Shown here piece after piece: positions 1-8,392 of a DNA stretch of 64,000 nucleotides. The position numbers and the translations under genes are program-made. This DNA comes from Microbacterium sp. SZ1 (lineage in GTDB: Bacteria > Actinomycetota > Actinomycetes > Actinomycetales > Microbacteriaceae), in contig NZ_LPVV01000012.1 of NCBI RefSeq assembly GCF_002362255.1, positions 1 through 64,000 on the forward strand. The letters run 5' to 3'. Numbering within the stretch: position 1 is the first letter of the stretch; the number at the start of each line of letters is the position of its first letter. The notes beneath the pieces were generated by a model. The model did no database searches and was not told the DNA's origin. It saw only the letters and a list, made by a program, of their open reading frames with translations.

Positions 1-160
1 CGGCCTCGATCGCCGCGCGCAGCTTGCGCGCCACCGGCGGTTCTATGGTCGAAGAGGGGCTCTTGACGAACTCTCCGAGTTCCTTGAGCTTCGCAAGTGC
101 GACCTTGCTGTCGACGCCGAATTCAGCGGCGATCTCATGTACGCGTGGTTTACCAGCCAC
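1..160 (-). CDS. infB: Translation initiation factor IF-2, N-terminal fragment (cut by window edge)
   Basis: IF-2 is the GTPase that brings initiator tRNA to the 30S ribosomal subunit. Only the first 53 codons lie inside the window. The translation opens [18 protein letters not shown] and continues through [19 protein letters not shown], the characteristic first helical module (IF2_N) of actinobacterial IF-2. The start is GTG at 160-158, with AGGAG about six bases upstream. The gene lies downstream of nusA and the ylxR gene on the same strand, the usual nusA-ylxR-infB order. A perfect hairpin lies in the gap before it. The GTPase core is outside the window. Confidence 0.95.
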   Translation of the reverse strand, partial: MAGKPRVHEIAAEFGVDSKVALAKLKELGEFVKSPSSTIEPPVARKLRAAIEA

Positions 161-179
161 AATTCTCCTGTCTGGGGTC

Positions 180-202
180 GGTCTGCCCAGACAGGGCAGA
201 CC
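180..202 (-). promoter_or_regulatory. Perfect 9-bp hairpin in the infB leader
   Basis: GGTCTGCCC (180-188) and GGGCAGACC (194-202) form a perfect stem around a 5-base loop, in the 60-base gap between the ylxR stop and the infB start. It ends about 13 bases before the infB AGGAG. No U-run follows, so it is not a classical terminator. It may be a processing site, an attenuator or an mRNA-stabilising element; that role is inference. Confidence 0.5.
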
Positions 203-220
203 ACTAGTCGCGGACGGGTC

Positions 221-496
221 TCATTTCGAGCCGTTCACTTTGTTTCCATAGCTGTTCAGCCTTTGTTTCTCGATGGTCTGCGTGTCCAGGTGGCCGGACA
301 CGCGCAGTGCTCGTCCGAAAGCACGTCGCCGGAGTGCGGCATCCATGCATTCCTGCGTCGGATGCACCCACGCGCCTCGCCCCGGCAGCACAGCACGCTC
401 ATCGATGACGAGGGTGTCGTTCTGGGACACCACCCTGAGAAGGGCGGAGCGGGGAGCACGCGTGCGGCAACCGACGCACGTTCGTACGGGTTCCAT
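221..496 (-). CDS. ylxR: YlxR family RNA-binding protein (DUF448)
   Basis: Small basic protein of 91 residues. It opens MEPVRTCVGCRTRAPRSALLRV, where the TCVGCR sequence is the family hallmark, and carries the conserved GRGAWVHP segment in the middle. YlxR (RnpM) is a nucleoid- and RNA-associated protein; in Firmicutes it modulates RNase P. Position between nusA and infB is the conserved location and supports the call. The start is the ATG at 496, placed just before the conserved Cys motif. It probably shares the nusA transcript, since the gap to nusA is 60 bases. Confidence 0.93.
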   Translation of the reverse strand: MEPVRTCVGCRTRAPRSALLRVVSQNDTLVIDERAVLPGRGAWVHPTQECMDAALRRRAFGRALRVSGHLDTQTIEKQRLNSYGNKVNGSK

Positions 497-556
497 CTTA
501 CACCTGTGTTCCCGCCCTGATCGCGCCGGAGGCGCGAGTCGGGCGTGCGGCCGGGG

Positions 557-1540
557 TCAATCCAGGACGCTGTCCGGCTGGATGTCGATCTTCGCGCCGG
601 TGAGCTTGGCGGCGAGTCGGGCGTTCTGCCCCTCCTTGCCGATCGCGAGCGACAGCTGGTAATCGGGGACGAGCGCGCGGACGGCCTTCGTACCCGCGTC
701 GAGGATGAACGAGCTGGTGACCTTGGCCGGCGACAGCGCATTCGCGACGAAGGCCGCGAGCTCGGGGTTGTAGTCGACGATGTCGATCTTCTCTCCCGCA
801 AGCTCCTCGGTGACGGCGCGGACGCGGCGTCCCAGCTCGCCGATGCAGGCGCCCTTCGCGTTGATGGACGGATCGTTCGCCTTGACGGCGATCTTCGTGC
901 GGTGGCCGGCCTCGCGGGCGAGCGAGACGATCTCGACGAGGCCCGCGGCGATCTCGGGCACCTCGAGCGCGAAGAGCTTGCGGACGAGACCGGGGTGAGT
1001 GCGCGAGACCGTGATCTGCGGCCCTTTGAGGCCCTTCGCGACGCTGGTGACGTAGACGCGCAGACGCGAACCGTGGGTGTACTCCTCGCCGGGCACCTGC
1101 TCCTCGGGCGGGAGGATGGCCTCGACCGAACCGAGGTCGACGTGGATCATTCGCGGGTTCGGCCCCTGCTGGATCACGCCGGCGACGATGTCGCCCTCCT
1201 TGCCGCGGAACTCGCCGAGGACGGCGTCGTCGGCGATGTCGCGGAGGCGCTGGCTGATGACCTGCTTGGCGGCGAAGGCGGCGATGCGCCCGAAGTCGTC
1301 CGGCGTGGTCTCCTCCTCGCCGATGACCGCACCCTCGTCGTCCTTGACGACCTGCAGCACGGCCACGTGGCCCGTGCGGCGGTCGAGTTCGACCCGCACG
1401 CCCTCGGGCGTCGTCCCGTCAGCGGAGACGTGCTTGGCGTAGGCGGTCAGGATGGCCTGTTCGATGATCGCGACGAGTTCGTCGAAGGGGATCGCCTTCT
1501 CCTTCTCGATCCCACGCAGCAGGCTCAGTTCGATATCCAT
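557..1540 (-). CDS. nusA: Transcription termination/antitermination factor NusA
   Basis: NusA binds RNA polymerase and nascent RNA and controls pausing, termination and antitermination. The protein has 327 residues. An RNAP-binding N-terminal domain (about 1-105) is followed by an S1 domain (about 110-180, with the KEGDIVAGVIQ segment) and two KH domains. KH signatures include GACIGELGRRVRAV and a final AIGKEGQNARLAAKLTG. It ends just after the second KH domain and lacks the acidic C-terminal repeats of proteobacterial NusA, as is normal in Actinobacteria. GGGAG precedes the ATG. rimP, often the gene before nusA, is absent: upstream lies a divergent amine oxidase gene. Confidence 0.97.
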   Translation of the reverse strand: MDIELSLLRGIEKEKAIPFDELVAIIEQAILTAYAKHVSADGTTPEGVRVELDRRTGHVAVLQVVKDDEGAVIGEEETTPDDFGRIAAFAAKQVISQRLRDIADDAVLGEFRGKEGDIVAGVIQQGPNPRMIHVDLGSVEAILPPEEQVPGEEYTHGSRLRVYVTSVAKGLKGPQITVSRTHPGLVRKLFALEVPEIAAGLVEIVSLAREAGHRTKIAVKANDPSINAKGACIGELGRRVRAVTEELAGEKIDIVDYNPELAAFVANALSPAKVTSSFILDAGTKAVRALVPDYQLSLAIGKEGQNARLAAKLTGAKIDIQPDSVLD

Positions 1541-1670
1541 GACGACTCCCTATTCAGCTCTCGTCGCACCGGTTCGCCCGCGCGACATCCGTACCACGAT
1601 ACCCTGACCCCACCGCCCCATGCCACGGCGGCGACCGCGCCGGCGCGGTGCACGATGCGCAGGAGGATCA

Positions 1671-3026
1671 GTGAGCACGTACGACACCATCGTGATCGGG
1701 GCCGGGATGTCCGGCTCGACGGCGGCGCGGATGCTGGTCGACGAGGGGCGGCGGGTGCTCGTCCTCGAGGCGCGGGACCGCATCGGCGGACGGATGCACA
1801 CTGACCGCTCGGCCGGCTTCCCCGTCGACCTGGGCGCCTCCTGGATACACGGCATCGACGACTCGCCGTTGTGGGACCTCGTGCAGGCCCTCGACATCCC
1901 GACCGTCGAGTACACCGTGGGGAGCTTCCAGGTCGGCGGGCGGCCGATCGAGAACTTCTCCGACGAGGGCACGCCGATGGATGCCGCGGCGACCGCGCAG
2001 TGGATCGCCGACGTCGACGAGGCCGACCGGCTCCTCGTCGAGGAGATCGCCGCCTCTTCATCCGGCGACACCTACCTCGACGTCACGGAGCGGGCGCTCG
2101 ATCGCTCCGGCTTCACCCCGCAACGCATCGACGAGGTGCGCGAGTTCTTCCGGCATCGCGTGGAGGAGCAGTGCGGCGCGTGGATCGGCGACCTCGACGC
2201 GCACGGCCTCGACGAGGACGCGATCGACGGCGACGAGGTCATCTTCCCCCGTGGTTACGACGAACTGCCCCGGCGCATCGCAGCCGGGCTCGACGTCCGA
2301 CTCGACACCTCGGTGACGCACGTCTCCCGAACACCTGACGGAGCCGTCGTGACGACCGCGGACGGCGAAGAATACGAAGCGCGCTCAGTGGTCGTCACCG
2401 TGCCCCTCGGAGTGCTCAAGGCGGGCGTGATCGACTTCGCCCCTCCCCTGCCCGACTCGATCGCCGGACCGATCGCCCGCCTCGGGATGGGCGTCTTCAA
2501 CAAGATCTTCCTGCAGTTCCCGGACAGGTTCTGGGCCGAGGACAGCTATGTGCTGCGCGCTCTCGGCGAGGCCGGGGAGCACTGGCACTCCTGGTACGAC
2601 GTCTCCGACGTGAGCGGCATCCCCACGCTGCTGACGTTCGCAGCGGGTCCGTTCGGCAGACGGATGCAGGAGCTCTCCGACGACGAGATCGTGGCGGATG
2701 CTCTCGATTCACTGCGGCGTCTGTACCCGGGTGCCGCGGAGCCGACCGCACAGTGGATCACCCGATGGGGACAGGACCCGTTCTCCGTCGGGTCGTACTC
2801 TCACCTTGCGGTCGGATCCTCGCACCACGATCACGACCAGCTCGCCGGCCCCGTGGACGGCGTACTGCACTTCGCGGGCGAGGCGACCTGGGGCGACGAG
2901 CCGGCAACCGTCGGGGCGGCGTTCTACTCCGGGCACCGGGCGGCAGAGCGGATCCTCGGGGCTCCGGTCGACCTCATCGCCTTCGCGGCGCGGATCAGCG
3001 CTCGGGAGCGGTCGACAGGGAGTTGA
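1671..3026 (+). CDS. Flavin monoamine oxidase family protein
   Basis: FAD-dependent amine oxidase of 451 residues, expected to oxidise an amine to the imine or aldehyde with release of hydrogen peroxide. The N-terminal dinucleotide-binding motif VIGAGMSGSTAARM is followed by EARDRIGGRMHT, and the C-terminal FAD segment reads FAGEATWGDEPATVGAAFYSG. These are the bacterial relatives of monoamine/polyamine oxidases. The start is the GTG at 1671, immediately after AGGAGG and the beginning of the Rossmann strand; an ATG upstream at 1620 would add a non-conserved Arg-rich tail. No signal peptide is seen, so it is probably cytoplasmic. Substrate unknown. Its 3' end overlaps the convergent LOG gene by 32 bases. 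Confidence 0.88.
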   Translation: MSTYDTIVIGAGMSGSTAARMLVDEGRRVLVLEARDRIGGRMHTDRSAGFPVDLGASWIHGIDDSPLWDLVQALDIPTVEYTVGSFQVGGRPIENFSDEGTPMDAAATAQWIADVDEADRLLVEEIAASSSGDTYLDVTERALDRSGFTPQRIDEVREFFRHRVEEQCGAWIGDLDAHGLDEDAIDGDEVIFPRGYDELPRRIAAGLDVRLDTSVTHVSRTPDGAVVTTADGEEYEARSVVVTVPLGVLKAGVIDFAPPLPDSIAGPIARLGMGVFNKIFLQFPDRFWAEDSYVLRALGEAGEHWHSWYDVSDVSGIPTLLTFAAGPFGRRMQELSDDEIVADALDSLRRLYPGAAEPTAQWITRWGQDPFSVGSYSHLAVGSSHHDHDQLAGPVDGVLHFAGEATWGDEPATVGAAFYSGHRAAERILGAPVDLIAFAARISARERSTGS

Positions 3027-4035
3027 TCGCCCCGATCAGCCGGAACAGGTTACCGACCTGACGCTGATCGAGGTGCAGGGCGAGTCGCGGCAGCTGGAGC
3101 ACATCGTCGTCGGTCACCTCCGGAGAGCGCGGCGATGTCCGCTCGATCCGCCCGCGCGACAGCATCCCGCCGAAGCGATCGTTGAGGTCGTCGATCTCGG
3201 CGTCCGTCGGCTCGGCCCGGAGCCGAAGCACGAGAGTGTCGCCGATCCACCGCAGCGAGTCGTAGTTGCGCCAGAATCCGGCGATCTCGGCGACAGCGGC
3301 ATCCACGGAATCGGTGACGACGACCCGGTCGAAGTCGCCCTGGGAGATCACCCCGGTCGGCTCGAGGGTCTCGTCGATGAAACGGCGCAGGCCGTCCCAG
3401 AACGTGCCGCCCTTCTCATCGAGAAGCACGATCGGGGTCGGCTCCGCCTTCCCAGTCTGCTGCAGGGTCAGGAGCTCGAACATCTCGTCCAGCGTGCCGA
3501 AGCCCCCGGGCAGGCAGATGAACCCGCTGGACTCCTTGATCAGCATGAGCTTGCGCGTGAAGAAGTACTTCATCGCGACGACGTGGTCGCTCCCCGCCAC
3601 GAGGATGTTCGCCTTCTCCTCGAAGGGCAGCCGGATCGACACCCCGAGCGACAGCGCCGGTCCCGCGCCCTCCGCCGCCGCCTGCATGATCCCCGGGCCG
3701 GCTCCTGTGACGACCATCCACCCGTCCGCTGCGAGCGCCGCCGCGACGTCGCGGGCCTGCACGTACAGCGGGTCGTCGTGCCGTGTGCGCGCCGACCCGA
3801 ACACCGTGACTTTCGGCACCCCGCGGAACGGAGCGAACAGACGGAAAGCGTCGCGCATCTCCGCGAGTGCCGCGGACGCGATCTTGAGGTCGAGGCGCTC
3901 GGTGTCGTCCTCGCCGAGCTGGATCGCCGTGCGCATCATCCGCATCACGAGTCGACGATCGGTGAGCACGCCCGCTTCGTCGAGCACGGCGTTGATCTCG
4001 GCGCTCAGCGCGTCGGGCAGCTGTTCGTCGGTCAT
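2995..4035 (-). CDS. LOG family protein (TIGR00730-type Rossmann fold)
   Basis: 346-residue protein with the lysine-decarboxylase-like Rossmann fold typical of LOG proteins, which in characterised members release cytokinin-type bases from nucleoside monophosphates. The nucleotide-binding signature reads LPGGFGTLDEMFE, matching PGGxGTxxE, and the earlier GAGPGIMQAAAEGA segment is also conserved. It is longer than the compact LOGs of about 190 residues, with N- and C-terminal extensions as in the YgdH-like subgroup. Other roles, for example nucleotide hydrolysis, are possible. It is preceded by CAGGCT, six bases and ATG, resembling a leaderless start. Convergent with the amine oxidase gene, overlapping it by 32 bases. 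Confidence 0.83.
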   Translation of the reverse strand: MTDEQLPDALSAEINAVLDEAGVLTDRRLVMRMMRTAIQLGEDDTERLDLKIASAALAEMRDAFRLFAPFRGVPKVTVFGSARTRHDDPLYVQARDVAAALAADGWMVVTGAGPGIMQAAAEGAGPALSLGVSIRLPFEEKANILVAGSDHVVAMKYFFTRKLMLIKESSGFICLPGGFGTLDEMFELLTLQQTGKAEPTPIVLLDEKGGTFWDGLRRFIDETLEPTGVISQGDFDRVVVTDSVDAAVAEIAGFWRNYDSLRWIGDTLVLRLRAEPTDAEIDDLNDRFGGMLSRGRIERTSPRSPEVTDDDVLQLPRLALHLDQRQVGNLFRLIGAINSLSTAPER

Positions 4036-4112
4036 GCCCCCAGCCTGTCACGCCGCGGCGGGTCACAGCTCCGCCACACCGCCGAGCATCGGTCGTTCAC
4101 CGCGCGGATGCC

Positions 4113-4147
4113 GAGGGAGCCGCATCCGATCCGGACGCGGCTCCCTC
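4113..4147 (-). terminator. Probable terminator of proS
   Basis: GAGGGAGCCGC (4113-4123) pairs perfectly with GCGGCTCCCTC (4137-4147) around a 13-base loop. The hairpin starts about 13 bases past the proS stop codon. No clear U-tract follows on the minus strand, which is common for actinobacterial terminators. Confidence 0.65.
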
Positions 4148-4159
4148 GTTCGACGGATG

Positions 4160-5917
4160 TCAGACGGCGGTCAGACGGGCGACTGCATCGGCGATCGAGA
4201 CCGCGTCACGCTCGCCCGTGCGGCGGTCCCAGAGCTCGACCTGGCCCTCGGCGGCGCCGCGTCCGACGATCACGATCTTCGGGACGCCGACGAGCTCGGC
4301 ATCGCCGAACTTCACGCCGGGCGACACCTTGGGGCGGTCGTCGTAGAGCACGTCGAGTCCGGCGGACTCGAGCTGAGCCGAGATGTCGGCCGCGACGTCG
4401 AACGCGACCTGGTCGCGGCCTGCGGCGACGACCTGCACGTCGAAAGGAGCGACCGACGCCGGCCAGATGAGTCCCTTGTCGTCGTTGTTCAGCTCGGCGA
4501 TGATCGCGAGGATCCGGGTGACGCCGATGCCGTATGACCCCATCGTGACCGTGACGAGTTTGCCGTTCTCGTCGAGCACCTTGAGGCCGAGGGCCTCGGC
4601 GTACTTGCGACCGAGCTGGAACACGTGTCCGATCTCCATGCCGCGAGCGAGCTCCACGGGACCGGAGCCGTCGGGCGCGGGGTCGCCCGCGCGCACGTTC
4701 GCGATCTCGACGATGCCGTCGGCCTCGAAGTCGCGGCCGGCGACGACCGAGTGCGCGTGCTTCTGGTCGATGTTCGCGCCGGTGATCCAGCTCGTGCCCT
4801 CGCTCACGCGCGGGTCCACGAGGTAGCGGATGCCGGTGGCGGACTCCTCGCCCAGCACGGCACCGGTCTCGGACCAGGGTCCGATGTAGCCCTTGACGAG
4901 GAGCGGGTTGTTCTCGAAGTCGTCCGTCGTCGCCGTCTCGACCTCCGCCGGAGCGAACGCCACCTCGGCGCGCTTCTCATCGACCTCCCGGTCGCCGGGG
5001 ATGCCGACGACGACGAGTTCACGCGTGCCGTCGAGGTGGGTGAGCGCGAGCACGACGTTCTTCAGCGTGTCGGCGGCGGTGTACTCGCCGTCGAGGTGCG
5101 CGTTCGCGTGTGCGACGAGCGTCTCGATCGTCGGCGTGTCGGGCGAGTCGAAGATCACGGGGGCCGCATCCGCATCGAAGGCGACGGGCGCAGGCACGGA
5201 GGTGGTGAACGCCTCGACGTTCGCGGCATAGCCGCCGGCGCTGCGCACGAACGTGTCCTCGCCGACCGGAGTCGGGTGCAGGAACTCCTCGCTGCGCGAC
5301 CCGCCCATCGCCCCGGCATCCGCCTGCACGATGGCGTACTCGAGACCGAGGCGCTGGAAGATGCGCTCGTAGGCGTCGCGCTGCGCCTGGTAGCTGGCGT
5401 CGAGCCCGGCATCCGAGGAGTCGAAGGAGTAGGCGTCCTTCATCGTGAACTCGCGGCCGCGGAGCAGCCCTGCGCGAGGGCGCGCCTCATCCCGGTACTT
5501 GTCCTGGATCTGGTAGATCGTCAGCGGCAGATCCTTGTACGACGAGTACAGGTCCTTCACCAGGAGGGTGAAGGCCTCCTCGTGCGTCGGCGCGAGCAGG
5601 TAGTCGCCGCCCTTGCGGTCCTGGAGGCGGAAGAGCAGATCGCCGTACTCCTCCCAGCGACCGGTCGCCTCGTAGGCCTCGCGCGGCATGAGCGCCGGGA
5701 AGTGGACCTCCTGCGCACCGGCCGCGGCCATCTCCTCGCGGACGACCTTCTCGATCCGCGCCTTCACCCGGAGTCCGAGCGGCAGCCACGCGAAGATGCC
5801 TGCGGCCTGCGGGCGGATGTACCCCGCACGGATCAGGAGCTTGTGGCTCGCGACCTCTGCGCCTGCAGGGTCTTCACGGAGCGTGCGGAGGAAGAAGTTG
5901 GAGAGACGAGTGACCAC
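4160..5917 (-). CDS. proS: Prolyl-tRNA synthetase
   Basis: Class II aminoacyl-tRNA synthetase of 585 residues charging tRNA-Pro in the cytoplasm. Motif 2 is seen in the [19 protein letters not shown] region (about residues 140-160) and motif 3 in [13 protein letters not shown] near residue 455. The middle third (roughly 220-400) corresponds to the insertion editing domain that clears Ala-tRNA-Pro, so this is the bacterial-type enzyme. The C-terminal anticodon-binding domain includes [18 protein letters not shown]. The start is GTG at 5917. No Shine-Dalgarno is present; a TAGACT -10 lies exactly six bases upstream, implying a leaderless mRNA. Confidence 0.97.
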   Translation of the reverse strand: MVTRLSNFFLRTLREDPAGAEVASHKLLIRAGYIRPQAAGIFAWLPLGLRVKARIEKVVREEMAAAGAQEVHFPALMPREAYEATGRWEEYGDLLFRLQDRKGGDYLLAPTHEEAFTLLVKDLYSSYKDLPLTIYQIQDKYRDEARPRAGLLRGREFTMKDAYSFDSSDAGLDASYQAQRDAYERIFQRLGLEYAIVQADAGAMGGSRSEEFLHPTPVGEDTFVRSAGGYAANVEAFTTSVPAPVAFDADAAPVIFDSPDTPTIETLVAHANAHLDGEYTAADTLKNVVLALTHLDGTRELVVVGIPGDREVDEKRAEVAFAPAEVETATTDDFENNPLLVKGYIGPWSETGAVLGEESATGIRYLVDPRVSEGTSWITGANIDQKHAHSVVAGRDFEADGIVEIANVRAGDPAPDGSGPVELARGMEIGHVFQLGRKYAEALGLKVLDENGKLVTVTMGSYGIGVTRILAIIAELNNDDKGLIWPASVAPFDVQVVAAGRDQVAFDVAADISAQLESAGLDVLYDDRPKVSPGVKFGDAELVGVPKIVIVGRGAAEGQVELWDRRTGERDAVSIADAVARLTAV

Positions 5918-5923
5918 GGGGCA

Positions 5924-5929
5924 AGTCTA
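5924..5929 (-). promoter_or_regulatory. -10 box of proS (leaderless)
   Basis: TAGACT on the minus strand, followed by exactly six bases (TGCCCC) and the GTG start. This places the transcription start on or next to the start codon. Confidence 0.6.
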
Positions 5930-5959
5930 GTGACCGGCGGCCACTCGTCCCCTCCGGCG

Positions 5960-6730
5960 TCAGTTGAGGGCGGGGAGGCCCTGAGGGATCACACCGCCCG
6001 CGTAGAGGTTCGCGGCCAGCTCCTGCACGGCGGTCAGTGCGACGCGCTGCGGCAGGGGTCCGTAGGAGATGCGGGCGACTCCGAGCTTCTCGTACTCCGA
6101 CGCGGCGAGCGCTCCGGGAAGACCGATCACGCTGACCTTGCCCTCACCGATTCCCTCGACGAGCTGACGGGTGACCGCTGCGTCCAGCATGCCGGGGACG
6201 AACACCGCGGTCGCACCCGCGTCGATGAACGCGCGTCCGCGCTGGATGGCGTCGGCGACGCTCTCGGCGACCGGACGGTGCCCTGCCCGCACGAAGGCGT
6301 CGGTGCGGGCGTTGAGAGCGAACGGGACGCCCTCGGCCTCTGCGGCCCTGACGATCGACTCGACGACCGCGACAGACTCGTCGAACGGCTTGAGGCGGTC
6401 CTCGACGTTCGCCCCGACGACGCCCGCCTGGATCGCGAGTCGGGTGGTCTCCCCCGCGTCCTCGTAGCCGTCGTCCAGGTCGGCCGTGACCGGGACGGAG
6501 ACGGATGCCGCGATGCGCCCCACCATGTCGATCATGACGTCGCGCGGGATGGTGCCGTCTTCGTAGCCGAACGATGCGGCGATCCCGTGACCGGCGGTCG
6601 CGATCGCCGTGGTCTCGGGAAGGGCGGCGACGGCGCGCGCGGAGACGACATCCCACACGTTCACCACGCGGAGGATCTCGGGGGCTTCGTACAGTCCGAT
6701 GAGGGTCTTGGCCTTGGCAGCAGTGGTCAT
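5960..6730 (-). CDS. Isocitrate lyase/PEP mutase family protein
   Basis: 256-residue TIM-barrel protein of the PEP mutase/isocitrate lyase superfamily, which makes or breaks C-C or P-C bonds on oxyacid substrates. Visible conserved parts are RVVNVWDVVSARAV near the N-terminus, the Mg-binding VTADLDDGYED segment (residues about 78-88), GANVEDR, and FALNARTDAF. The substrate cannot be told from sequence; members include 2-methylisocitrate lyase, oxaloacetate hydrolase and phosphonopyruvate enzymes. The catalytic lid Cys motif of isocitrate lyase (KKCGH-like) is not seen. It stands alone and is divergent from the HNH gene. Probably leaderless: TAGCGT, six bases, ATG. Confidence 0.82.
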   Translation of the reverse strand: MTTAAKAKTLIGLYEAPEILRVVNVWDVVSARAVAALPETTAIATAGHGIAASFGYEDGTIPRDVMIDMVGRIAASVSVPVTADLDDGYEDAGETTRLAIQAGVVGANVEDRLKPFDESVAVVESIVRAAEAEGVPFALNARTDAFVRAGHRPVAESVADAIQRGRAFIDAGATAVFVPGMLDAAVTRQLVEGIGEGKVSVIGLPGALAASEYEKLGVARISYGPLPQRVALTAVQELAANLYAGGVIPQGLPALN

Positions 6731-6736
6731 GCCTCC

Positions 6737-6742
6737 ACGCTA
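6737..6742 (-). promoter_or_regulatory. -10 box of the PEP-mutase-like gene (leaderless)
   Basis: TAGCGT on the minus strand, then GGAGGC and ATG. GGAGGC resembles a Shine-Dalgarno but abuts the start codon, too close to serve as one. The -10 with 6-base spacing fits leaderless initiation better. Confidence 0.5.
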
Positions 6743-6901
6743 ACGGTGCTCCGGCGGTGCGGGGTCGGCTGCGCGGTCGCAGACGCCTCGTGTTGGCGTC
6801 GTACCTGGTGGATACCGGTACTCCGATACACGCGTCCCGCACCTGAGATTTCCGGTTTGATCTGGGCCTCGAATGTCGGTGGTGCGTGATGGGATCGAGA
6901 C

Positions 6902-8263
6902 ATGCCCGCCCTCCTCGACGCCGCCCCCGAGCAGCTCAACGCACTCGGTGCCGTCACCGACATGCTCGTCTCGGTCGAGCGCACGATCGCTTCATTGCTC
7001 GCCGCCCATGACGGCTTGTTGGCGCTGGGAAACCGGATCGCTCTCGAGACCGCCGAGGAAGCGCGGACCGATGAGAGTTCACCCTACCTCGGCCACGATG
7101 GTGCGGACCTCGCGGTGCGCGCGGTGGCGGCGGAGTTCGGCGCAGCGTTGCGCATGAGCGATCGCACGGTGCAGCGGCGCATGGCGGATGCGGACCTCCT
7201 CGTCACTCTCTTTCCGGCCGTGTGGCGAGCGCAGGGAGCCGGCGACATCTCCCCCGCGCACGCCCGCGTGATCGTCGACGTCGGGATGAGCCTGGAAGGG
7301 GAAGCGGAACGAGATGCGTATACGGCAGAGATCCTGGAGCACGCGGCGGTGGAATCTCCGAACCGCCTGCGACGCCGCGCACGACGGATCGCGGAGCGCC
7401 ATCAACGGCGCACGATCGACGAGCGACACCGCGCAGCGCGCGCCGACCGGGCCGTGTGGGTGAAGGATCTCGACGACGGGATGGCGGAACTCGGGCTGCG
7501 CGGGCCGTCGGCGCTGGTGCACGGAGCGTTCGATCGGCTCTCGAGCATGGCGAAGGCCGCACGCGATCAGATATCGGTCTCCGGCGAGCATGCGGCGGTT
7601 CCGACGAGCGCGACCGCGGCGCCGGAGGAACGGATCCCCGACACCGAGGTCGCCCCCGATACGAGAACGCTTGCGCAGGCCCGGAGCGATCTCGCCCTGG
7701 ACCTGCTTCTGACTGGAGCCCCGTTCGGACACGACGATGATGACGGCCGGCTGGCCGCGATCCGCGGTTCCGTGTCCATCACCGTGCCGGTGCTCACTCT
7801 CATGGGCAGCACCACGACCCCTGCCGAGATCGACGGTCACGCTCCGATCGACGCCGACACCGCCCGGCAGCTCGCGGGCTCCGCGCCCGGTTGGGATCGC
7901 GTGCTCACGCATCCCGTGACGGATGCCGTGCTGGCCGTCGATCGCTACCGTCCCTCACCCGATCTGAAACGCCTCGTGCGCGCTCGAGATCAGCGTTGCC
8001 GTTTCCCCTGCTGCGGGTTGCCCGCCCGAGACTGCGATCTCGATCACACTCGGGACCACGCGCTCGGCGGCGACACCTCCACCGACAACCTCGCGGCACT
8101 GTGTCGGCGCCACCACGTGCTGAAGCACCACAGCCCATGGCATGTAGAGAATCTGGGCGGTGGTTTCCATTCGTGGATGAGCCCCACGGGGCGTGTGTAC
8201 GTCGATGCTCCCCCGGAGGCGAACGCGGCGCCGATACCGAGGGATGCCGCCCCTCCGTTCTGA
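6902..8263 (+). CDS. DUF222 / HNH endonuclease signature protein
   Basis: 453-residue member of the 13E12/DUF222-HNH family that is multicopy in Actinobacteria. The N-terminal two thirds is helical DUF222, containing GDISPAHARVIVDVG. The C-terminal HNH nuclease reads RARDQRCRFPCCGLPARDCDLDH, followed by NLAALCRRHHVLKH, with the zinc-binding Cys pairs and catalytic HH. Biological role is undefined; some relatives are repeat-like and probably spread by recombination. It stands alone between divergent and same-strand unrelated genes, with no associated mobile-element ends. The ATG at 6902 follows a weak GGGATCGAG. Base composition looks like its neighbours, so recent transfer is not evident. Confidence 0.85.
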   Translation: MPALLDAAPEQLNALGAVTDMLVSVERTIASLLAAHDGLLALGNRIALETAEEARTDESSPYLGHDGADLAVRAVAAEFGAALRMSDRTVQRRMADADLLVTLFPAVWRAQGAGDISPAHARVIVDVGMSLEGEAERDAYTAEILEHAAVESPNRLRRRARRIAERHQRRTIDERHRAARADRAVWVKDLDDGMAELGLRGPSALVHGAFDRLSSMAKAARDQISVSGEHAAVPTSATAAPEERIPDTEVAPDTRTLAQARSDLALDLLLTGAPFGHDDDDGRLAAIRGSVSITVPVLTLMGSTTTPAEIDGHAPIDADTARQLAGSAPGWDRVLTHPVTDAVLAVDRYRPSPDLKRLVRARDQRCRFPCCGLPARDCDLDHTRDHALGGDTSTDNLAALCRRHHVLKHHSPWHVENLGGGFHSWMSPTGRVYVDAPPEANAAPIPRDAAPPF

Positions 8264-8380
8264 CCTCGCTGCTCCCGAGCTTTTGAGCAACCCGCGGTTC
8301 ACGGTCGGCTGCAGAGGCGTGCGCGCGACTCATCCAGGTCGAGACCCACCGGAACGGGGGAGCGTGTCGGGTCCTCCGCC

Positions 8381-8386
8381 TAGGGT
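8381..8386 (+). promoter_or_regulatory. -10 box of the RNB ribonuclease gene (leaderless)
   Basis: TAGGGT followed by GGGTGC and the ATG at 8393. The spacing is exactly six bases. Confidence 0.55.
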
Positions 8387-8392
8387 GGGTGC

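Noticed and set aside
545..1804. Long plus-strand open frame antisense to nusA
   Set aside because: Its protein is Arg/Asp/Leu-rich shadow sequence with no family features; nusA on the minus strand explains the region.
4625..6889. 754-codon plus-strand frame
   Set aside because: It covers proS and the PEP-mutase-like gene in antisense; composition is typical of a high-GC shadow frame.
6902..8263. DUF222/HNH gene as a homing or mobile element
   Set aside because: No flanking repeats or inverted ends, and composition is like the neighbours; treated as an ordinary chromosomal gene.
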